From the NCBI RefSeq assembly GCF_949282365.1, contig NZ_CASDOY010000003.1, forward strand, positions 1 to 64,000: a stretch of 64,000 bases of DNA. The letters run 5' to 3'. This DNA is from an uncultured Desulfovibrio sp. Lineage in GTDB: Bacteria; Desulfobacterota; Desulfovibrionia; Desulfovibrionales; Desulfovibrionaceae. How positions within the stretch are numbered: the first letter of the stretch is position 1; each line of letters starts with the position of its first letter. Below, piece after piece: positions 58,322 through 64,000 of the stretch. A model generated the notes under the pieces. That model did not search any database. It saw only the letters and a program-made list of their open reading frames with translations, and was not told the origin of the DNA. Both the position numbers and the translations under genes were made by a program.

Positions 58322-59458
58322 ATGAAACTGGGCAAAATCTTTGGCTTGGCCCTGATGGCGCTGACCCTGGGGCTGGCCGGCCAGTCCCTGGCCGCCGAAC
58401 CCATCAAGATCGGTGTGTACCTGCCCCTGACCGGCCAGAATGCCTTTGGCGGCCAGCTGGAGCTGGAAGGCGTGCAGCTGGCCCTGAAGGAAATGCCTGA
58501 AGTGCTGGGCCGTCCCATTGAACTGGTTGTGGTGGACAACAAGTCCGACAAGGTGGAAGCCGCCAATGCCGTGAAACGTCTGGTGGAACGCGACAAGGTC
58601 GTGGCCCTGATCGGCACCTACGGTTCCTCCCTGGCCATGGCCGGCGCCGAAGTGGCCGAAAAGGCCAAGGTGCCCGGCGTGGGCACCTCCTGCACCAGCC
58701 CGCTGGTGACCCAGGGCAAGAAGTATTACTTCCGCGCCTGCTTCATCGACCCCTATCAGGGCGCTGCCGCCGCCACCTATGCCTATGAGAACCTGGGCCT
58801 GCGCAAGGCCGCCGTGCTCATGGACATGACCAACGACTACGCCGTGGGCCTGTCCAGCTTCTTCACCCGCTCCTTCAAGAAGCTGGGCGGCGAAGTGGTG
58901 GCCAACCTCAAGTACAGCTCCGGCGACCAGGATTTCACCGCCCAGCTGACCGAACTGATCGCCAAGAAGCCCGAGATCGTCTTCATGCCCGCCTATTTCG
59001 CTGAAGGCGCCATCATCATGAAGCAGGCCCGCGAACTGGGCGCCACCTTCCGCCTGATGGGCGCGGACGCCATGGACAACCCCGACACCGTGAAGCTGGC
59101 CGGCAAGGCCGCGGAAGGTTTCCTGCACACCACCTTCCCCTATGACGCCAAGATGCCCAACATGAGCGCCGAGGCCAAGAAGTTCACCGAAGCCTGGAAC
59201 ACCGCCTATCCTGAAAAGGAAACCAACGTGAACGGCGCCCTGGGCTACAACTGCCTGTTCCTGATCGTGGACGCCATCCAGCGCGCCAAGTCCGCCGATC
59301 CCGCGGCCATCACCAAGGCCCTGGCCGCCACCAAGGATCTGGTGACCCCGCTGGGCACCCTGACCATCAACGCTACCCATGATGCCGAAATGCCCGTGGG
59401 CATCATCGAGTACAAGGACGGCAAGCGCGTCTATCTGACCGAAGTCACTCCCAAGTAA
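58322..59458 (+). CDS. livK: Branched-chain amino acid-type ABC transporter, periplasmic binding protein
   Basis: A 378-residue type I periplasmic binding protein. Signal peptide residues about 1-24 (ending SLAA), then EPIKIGVYLPLTGQNAFGG. LVVVDNKSDKVEAANAVKRLV and GTYGSSLAMAGAEVAEKAKVPG bind the ligand's main chain. The subtype may bind branched-chain or other amino acids, or amides. GGAGA lies 7 bases before the ATG. It leads livKHMGF; a GC-rich hairpin after it probably makes its message more abundant than the rest. Confidence 0.93.
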   Translation: MKLGKIFGLALMALTLGLAGQSLAAEPIKIGVYLPLTGQNAFGGQLELEGVQLALKEMPEVLGRPIELVVVDNKSDKVEAANAVKRLVERDKVVALIGTYGSSLAMAGAEVAEKAKVPGVGTSCTSPLVTQGKKYYFRACFIDPYQGAAAATYAYENLGLRKAAVLMDMTNDYAVGLSSFFTRSFKKLGGEVVANLKYSSGDQDFTAQLTELIAKKPEIVFMPAYFAEGAIIMKQARELGATFRLMGADAMDNPDTVKLAGKAAEGFLHTTFPYDAKMPNMSAEAKKFTEAWNTAYPEKETNVNGALGYNCLFLIVDAIQRAKSADPAAITKALAATKDLVTPLGTLTINATHDAEMPVGIIEYKDGKRVYLTEVTPK

Positions 59459-59476
59459 GGGAGATCCGTTGTAGTG

Positions 59477-59500
59477 CGGCGGGGCCATGGCGCCCCGCCG
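59477..59500 (+). terminator. Hairpin between livK and livH (attenuator or mRNA stabiliser)
   Basis: CGGCGGGG and CCCCGCCG form an 8-bp GC stem around an 8-base loop. There is only a short TT run after it. Such structures after the binding-protein gene often lower expression of the distal genes. Confidence 0.5.
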
Positions 59501-59555
59501 TTCCGTCTTCGCGCCCCGGGGGGGGGCGGGATAACGCTTAGTTCCAGGTGGCCCC

Positions 59556-60449
59556 ATGACCCTTGACATGTTTTTGCAGCACTGTTTCAACGCCTTGACG
59601 CTAGGCTCGCTCTACGCGCTGATCGCCATTGGCTATACCATGGTCTACGGCATTCTGCGCCTGATCAACTTTGCCCACGGCGACATCCTGATGGTCGGGG
59701 CTTACTTCGTCTTTTTCGGCACCTTCGCCTATGGCTGGCCCTGGGGTGTGGCCGCCATCATCGCCATCCTCGGCGCCAGCGTGCTGGGGGTGGTGGTGGA
59801 GCGCGTGGCCTACCGGCCCCTGCGCGACGCCCCCCGCATTTCGGCGCTCATCAGCGCCATCGCCGTCTCCTTCTTCATCGAGAGCCTGGCCGTGGTGGTC
59901 TTCACCGGCCAGCCCCGGCCCGTGCTGCAGCCTGACTGGCTGCTCTCGGTCTGGCAGTTCGGGGATGTGCGCATCCTCAAGCTGACGGCCTTCGTGCCGG
60001 TCATGACCATCGTGCTGGTGGCGCTTTTGCTCTACATCGTGCACCACACCAAGCCCGGCCTGGCCATGCGCGCCATCTCCAAGGATATCGAGACCACGCG
60101 CCTTTTGGGGGTGCGGGTGGACAACATCATCGCCTTCACCTTCTTCATCGGTTCGGCCCTGGCCGCGGCCTCGGGCATCATGTGGGCCCTGCGCTACCCG
60201 CAGGTGCATCCCTACATGGGCATCATGCCCGGCCTCAAGGCCTTCATCGCGGCCGTGTTCGGCGGTATCGGTTCCATCCCCGGCGCCGTCATCGGCGGCG
60301 TGGCCCTGGGCTTTGTGGAAATCATGACCGTGGCCTTCATGCCGGAGCTTTCGGGCTTCCGTGATGCCTTCGCCTTCATCCTGCTGGTGCTGGTGCTTGT
60401 GTTCAAGCCCACGGGTCTGCTGGGCGAGCGCATGGAGGAGAAGATCTAA
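59556..60449 (+). CDS. livH: Branched-chain amino acid ABC transporter permease LivH
   Basis: A 297-residue inner-membrane permease. The family start LTLGSLYALIAIGYTMVYGILRLINFAHGD near residue 12 and the LPGLKAFIAAVFGGIGSIPGAVIGG-like cytoplasmic loop near 225 that couples to the ATPase are present. Eight or so hydrophobic spans. AGGTGG lies 5 bases upstream. Its stop overlaps the livM start by one base. Confidence 0.95.
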   Translation: MTLDMFLQHCFNALTLGSLYALIAIGYTMVYGILRLINFAHGDILMVGAYFVFFGTFAYGWPWGVAAIIAILGASVLGVVVERVAYRPLRDAPRISALISAIAVSFFIESLAVVVFTGQPRPVLQPDWLLSVWQFGDVRILKLTAFVPVMTIVLVALLLYIVHHTKPGLAMRAISKDIETTRLLGVRVDNIIAFTFFIGSALAAASGIMWALRYPQVHPYMGIMPGLKAFIAAVFGGIGSIPGAVIGGVALGFVEIMTVAFMPELSGFRDAFAFILLVLVLVFKPTGLLGERMEEKI

Positions 60450-61483
60450 TGCGCTTCAATCAAACGACCCTGCTCAATATCGCGCTCATCGTCATCTTCG
60501 GTCTGGCGCTCACCCAGGCCGAGGTCTATATGGGCGACTACCAGATCTACATCCTCAAGCTGATCTTCATCAACGCCATCCTGGCCCTGTCGCTCAACCT
60601 GATCTACGGCTTCACGGGCCTGTTCTCCCTGGGCCATGCCGGTTTCATGGCCATCGGCGCCTATGTGGGGGCCCTGTGTACCCTGCTGCCGGACCAGAAA
60701 GAGATCATGTGGATCCTGGATCCCATCATCTGGCCCTTCTCGGTGCTGCATACGCCCTTCTGGGTGGCGGTCATCGCCGGCGGTGTGGTGGCCATGATCT
60801 TCGCCTTCATCATCGCCGTTCCCGTGCTGCGGCTGGGGGATGACTATCTGGGCATCGCCACCCTAGGCTTCGCCGAGATCATCCGCGTGGTCATCGTCAA
60901 TGCCACATCCATCACCAACGGCTCCCTCGGCATCAAGGGCATCCCCGGCGAGGCCACCCTGCTGACCTGCTATGTCTGGACGGTCATCACCCTGGTGGTG
61001 CTGGCGCGGCTCGTGTTCAGCAATTTCGGCAACGTCCTGCGCTGCATACGCGACAACGAGATCGCCGCGGGCGTCATGGGCATCAACGTCTTCCGCTACA
61101 AGGTGCTCTCCTTCTGCGTGGGGGCCTTCTTCGCGGGAGTGGGCGGGGCGCTGCTGGCCAGCCACCTGTCCACCATCGACCCCAAGATGTTCAACTTCCT
61201 GCTGACCTTCAACGTGCTGATGTTCGTGGTGGCCGGCGGCCTGGGCTCGCTGACCGGCAGCCTGCTGGGCGCCACCATCGTCACCATCCTGCTGGAATGG
61301 CTGCGCGCCATCGAGGAACCCATGGACTTCGGCCTGTTCGAGATCCCCGGCATCCCCGGCATGCGCATGGTGGTCTTCTCGCTCATCCTGCTGGCCATCA
61401 TCCTGTTCCGGCGCGAGGGCATCATGGGCACCCGTGAGATCACCTGGAAAACCATCTTTTCGCTGGGGAGGCGCAAGGCATGA
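60449..61483 (+). CDS. livM: Branched-chain amino acid ABC transporter permease LivM
   Basis: A 344-residue permease. ALSLNLIYGFTGLFSLGHAGFMAIGAY near residue 45, LGDDYLGIATLGFAEIIRV near 128, GSLGIKGIP, and the C-terminal FVVAGGLGSLTGSLLGATIV coupling loop mark the family. It starts on the livH stop codon (TAATG) and overlaps livG by 4 bases. Confidence 0.95.
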   Translation: MRFNQTTLLNIALIVIFGLALTQAEVYMGDYQIYILKLIFINAILALSLNLIYGFTGLFSLGHAGFMAIGAYVGALCTLLPDQKEIMWILDPIIWPFSVLHTPFWVAVIAGGVVAMIFAFIIAVPVLRLGDDYLGIATLGFAEIIRVVIVNATSITNGSLGIKGIPGEATLLTCYVWTVITLVVLARLVFSNFGNVLRCIRDNEIAAGVMGINVFRYKVLSFCVGAFFAGVGGALLASHLSTIDPKMFNFLLTFNVLMFVVAGGLGSLTGSLLGATIVTILLEWLRAIEEPMDFGLFEIPGIPGMRMVVFSLILLAIILFRREGIMGTREITWKTIFSLGRRKA

Positions 61484-62268
61484 GTGCTGCAAGCAATGTC
61501 CAGCCCATCCTGACGGCTGAAAACGTGACCATGCGCTTCGGCGGCGTGACGGCCGTCAGCGACCTTTCCCTGACGGTGGAAGAGGGCAGCATCGTGGGCG
61601 TCATCGGGCCCAACGGCGCGGGCAAGACCACCGTGTTCAACGTGCTGAGCGGCTTCTACACGCCGCAGGAAGGCGACGTGCGCTTCGCGGGCAAGAGCAT
61701 CCGCGGCCGCAAGCCCTTCGAGATCTGCCGCATGGGCATGGCCCGTACCTTCCAGAACATCCGCCTTTCGCCGCACATGAGCGTGCTGGAGAACGTGATG
61801 GTGGGCTGCCATGTGCGCCGCCGCTGCCCCTGGTGGATGGCCCCGCTGGGCCTGCCCGTGTATTACAGGGAAGAACAGGCCATCACGGACAAGGCCCGCG
61901 ACCTGGTGGAACATCTGCATCTGGCCGAGTACATGGACGAAAAAGCGGGCAGCCTGCCCTACGGGGCGCAGCGCCGCCTGGAGATCGCCCGCGCCCTGGC
62001 CACGGAACCGCGCCTGCTTTTGCTGGACGAGCCCGCCGCGGGCATGAACCCGCAGGAGAGCATCGAGCTCATGCATTTCATCCAGGCCATCCGCGACCAC
62101 TTCGACCTGACCATCCTGCTCATCGAGCATGACATGAAGGTGGTCATGGGCGTGTGCCAGTATATCTGGGTGATGGAATACGGCGCGCTCATCGCGCACG
62201 GCGACCCGGACGCCATCCGCAGCAATCCCGAGGTCATCCGGGCCTATCTGGGTGAGGACGTGGTGTAG
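61480..62268 (+). CDS. livG: Branched-chain amino acid ABC transporter ATPase LivG
   Basis: A 262-residue ABC ATPase. Walker A GPNGAGKTTVFN near residue 45, the LivG-type GMARTFQNIRLSPHMSVLENVMVG, a variant signature LPYGAQRRLEIARALA (LSYG type, usual in LivG), Walker B LLLLDEPAAGMNPQES and the H-loop IEHDMKVVM. Start overlaps livM. Confidence 0.96.
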   Translation: MSAASNVQPILTAENVTMRFGGVTAVSDLSLTVEEGSIVGVIGPNGAGKTTVFNVLSGFYTPQEGDVRFAGKSIRGRKPFEICRMGMARTFQNIRLSPHMSVLENVMVGCHVRRRCPWWMAPLGLPVYYREEQAITDKARDLVEHLHLAEYMDEKAGSLPYGAQRRLEIARALATEPRLLLLDEPAAGMNPQESIELMHFIQAIRDHFDLTILLIEHDMKVVMGVCQYIWVMEYGALIAHGDPDAIRSNPEVIRAYLGEDVV

Positions 62269-62269
62269 T

Positions 62270-62992
62270 ATGCTGAAAATCAGGGATCTTTACGTTCGTT
62301 ACGGCGGCATCGAGGCCGTGCAGGGAGTCAGCCTGGACATCAGGCGCGGCAGCATCGTCACCCTGGTGGGCGCCAACGGCGCGGGCAAGAGCAGCATCAT
62401 CCGCTCCATCGCCGGCCTGAACAAGAACATCAGCGGCGAGATCACGCTGACCCGCAGGGAAGGGGACCAGCCCGTCTCCCTCATCGGCCTCAAGCCCGAG
62501 GAGATGGTACGGCGCGGCATCTCGCTTTCACCGGAAGGCCGCCGCATCCTGCCGCATCTGACCGTGGTGGAGAATCTGCGCCTGGGGGCCTACTCCCGTA
62601 CCGACAAGGACGGCATCAACGAGGACATCGAGCGCGTCTACACCCTCTTTCCCCGCCTGAAGGAACGCCACTGGCAGAAGGGCGGCACGCTTTCCGGCGG
62701 CGAGCAGCAGATGCTGGCCGTGGGCCGCGCGCTCATGAGCCGCCCGGACATGATCATGCTCGACGAGCCCTCGCTGGGCCTGGCCCCGCTGCTGGTCCGG
62801 GAGATCTTCAACATCATCCGCCGCATCAATGAGGACGGCATGACCGTGCTCCTGGTGGAGCAGAACGCCTTTGCGGCCCTTTCCGTGGCCCATTACGCCT
62901 ATATCCTCGAAGTGGGCCGGGTGGTGCTGGAAGGCACCGGCCAGGAACTGCTGGAGGACCCCAAGGTCAAGGAAGCCTATCTGGGCGGCTAG
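62270..62992 (+). CDS. livF: Branched-chain amino acid ABC transporter ATPase LivF
   Basis: A 240-residue ABC ATPase. Walker A GANGAGKSSIIRSI near residue 33, signature LSGGEQQMLAVGRALMSRP near 142, Walker B MIMLDEPSLGLAPLLV, H-loop VEQNAFAAL. A short insert around TRREGDQPVSLIGLK separates the first strands. The ATG at 62270 follows the livG stop by one base. A terminator-like hairpin at 63018 closes the operon. Confidence 0.96.
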   Translation: MLKIRDLYVRYGGIEAVQGVSLDIRRGSIVTLVGANGAGKSSIIRSIAGLNKNISGEITLTRREGDQPVSLIGLKPEEMVRRGISLSPEGRRILPHLTVVENLRLGAYSRTDKDGINEDIERVYTLFPRLKERHWQKGGTLSGGEQQMLAVGRALMSRPDMIMLDEPSLGLAPLLVREIFNIIRRINEDGMTVLLVEQNAFAALSVAHYAYILEVGRVVLEGTGQELLEDPKVKEAYLGG

Positions 62993-63017
62993 CCCAGGCG
63001 AAGCGACGCACACAGCG

Positions 63018-63053
63018 GAGGGGACGTTCCCGCAGGGGAGCGCCCCCTCTTTT
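63018..63053 (+). terminator. Intrinsic terminator of livKHMGF
   Basis: GAGGGGACGTTCCC and GGGGAGCGCCCCCTC form an imperfect GC-rich stem around GCA, followed by TTTTC. It lies 27 bases past the livF stop. Confidence 0.7.
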
Positions 63054-63376
63054 CGTCGCAGGCTCCCACCGGGAAAAGGGCTTTGCCCCACAAGGGCGGC
63101 GGACGTTCCTGGTGGCCGCGCTCCGGCGGGAGAGCGGCCTGTGCGTGCCTTCCGGCACGGATGCGGACGCCACGCCGCATGCATCCCCCGCATCGTGAGT
63201 CGTCGCCTTTTGGCGCGGATGCGGCCGCCGCCCTTGTCAGGCGGGCATTCTGACATTACTGTGCACAACGGAGGATGCGGAGCCGGGCTGCCGTCAGGCA
63301 GGGGGACCGGCTCATGCAGTTCCCGGGTGTCTTCGGAGGGGCCGCAGGCACCCCCAACCCTTCATAAGGAGTACTC
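63054..63376. other. Intergenic before the M16 peptidase gene
   Basis: About 320 bases, no gene supported. CTGTGCACAACGG near 63260 and a short AT-richer patch (GACATTAC) may belong to a promoter, but no clear -10/-35 pair could be assigned. Confidence 0.4.
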
Positions 63377-64000
63377 ATGCAGCGTTTGCATCGCCATGCA
63401 TTGCTCACCCTTCTGCTGGCTGTCCTGCTCCTGCCGCAGCTCGCTGCCGCGGCGGCGCAGACAGGTCCGGCCAATCCTTCAACTTCCGGTAACGAAAGCA
63501 TGCTTGTCCGCCTCAAGAACGGCCTGACGGTCTACATCATCCGGGACAGCCGCTTCCCGCTGGTCTGCACGCGCCTCTATGTGGGCACGGGCTCCGCCAA
63601 CGAGACCGCTGAACAGGCGGGTATCAGCCATGTGCTGGAGCATATGGTCTTCAAGGGCACGGAGAAGCGCCCCAAGGGCCAGGTGGCCCGGGACGTGGAA
63701 TCCCTGGGCGGCTACCTCAACGCGGCCACCAGTTTCGACAAGACGTGGTACATCACCGACATGCCCGCCAGGCACTGGAAGATGGGCATGGACGTGGTCA
63801 AGGACATGGCCTTCCATCCCGCTCTGGACCCTGCCGAGCTGGAATCGGAAAAGGAGGTCATCGTTTCCGAGCTCAAGGGCGGCGATGACACGCCGTCCCG
63901 CCGCCTGTTCGAGGACCTCCAGGTGGCCGCCCTGGCGCATACGGTCTACGGGCGGCCCATCATCGGCTTCGAAAAGACCATCCGCGCCGTGACGGCCGAT
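63377..64000 (+). CDS. M16-family zinc metallopeptidase, N-terminal part (runs off the window)
   Basis: The first 208 residues of a pitrilysin-type (M16) peptidase; the gene continues past 64000. A signal peptide (about residues 1-27, LLTLLLAVLLLPQLAAAAA) indicates export. The inverted zinc motif HVLEH near residue 86 (HxxEH) and the downstream glutamate in ELESEKEVIVSELKGG near 161 give a full metal site, so this half is catalytic. AAGGAG lies 6 bases before the ATG. The likely role is degradation of peptides in the periplasm. Confidence 0.92.
   Translation, partial: MQRLHRHALLTLLLAVLLLPQLAAAAAQTGPANPSTSGNESMLVRLKNGLTVYIIRDSRFPLVCTRLYVGTGSANETAEQAGISHVLEHMVFKGTEKRPKGQVARDVESLGGYLNAATSFDKTWYITDMPARHWKMGMDVVKDMAFHPALDPAELESEKEVIVSELKGGDDTPSRRLFEDLQVAALAHTVYGRPIIGFEKTIRAVTAD

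Overview
The window is GC-rich bacterial chromosome. The gene set (de novo NAD genes nadB-nadA-nadC, hydrogenase-maturation hypD/hypE, anaerobic-type cobalamin synthesis, QueH, a liv-type transporter, SNF2/SWIM and CHAD proteins) fits a sulfate-reducing desulfobacterium of the Desulfovibrionaceae, probably a host-associated Desulfovibrio. That placement is inference from gene content and codon bias; there is no rRNA here to prove it. The region is mostly housekeeping. No phage, insertion sequence, integrase or CRISPR array was seen.

Layout. 0-9 kb: a CHAD protein, a large SWIM/SNF2 helicase, an orphan peptide-binding protein, then a lone AT-rich gene with a PD-(D/E)XK-like nuclease signature. 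9-15 kb: two identical tRNA-Asn genes, queH, an RNase E/G with a long N-terminal disordered arm, a phosphoesterase and an fau-pgeF pair. 15.5-20 kb: a B12 unit with a sigma70-type promoter, cobalamin riboswitch, intrinsic terminator, btuC-btuD-btuF and then cbiL. 20-28 kb (minus strand): a homocysteine-methyltransferase-like gene and a six-gene run rlmI, class V aminotransferase, DUF1844, argC, hypD, hypE. 28-33.4 kb: a membrane-anchored unknown protein and nadB-nadA-nadC. 33.6-41 kb: mgtE, a NarL-type regulator, a dicarboxylate/glutamate symporter, an acetyltransferase and a 1020-residue unknown membrane protein. 41-46 kb: tRNA-Ser, two tiny membrane-protein genes, fabI, purC, hisD, and grpE. 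46.5-50 kb: a four-gene Mla/Pqi-type lipid transporter (mlaE, mlaF, mlaD, pqiC-like). 50-57.9 kb: polA, rplM-rpsI, a YcaO protein and a LysR regulator. 58.3-64 kb: livKHMGF and the start of an M16 peptidase.

The least ordinary features are in non-coding DNA. (1) A dispersed compound intergenic element with a 70-bp repeat unit occurs at four loci, always just after a stop codon and always in the same orientation relative to the upstream gene. (2) A second G-rich intergenic family occurs at about five loci. (3) A ten-copy 15-bp tandem repeat spans the btuD/btuF junction; many units carry a Shine-Dalgarno-like GGAG and an in-frame GTG, giving a row of possible start sites for btuF. (4) mlaE and polA have interlocked back-to-back promoters, and mlaE would be transcribed without a leader. 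Among proteins, the AT-rich nuclease-like gene, the 1020-residue membrane protein, the YcaO gene beside rplM-rpsI and the two overlooked small membrane proteins merit follow-up.
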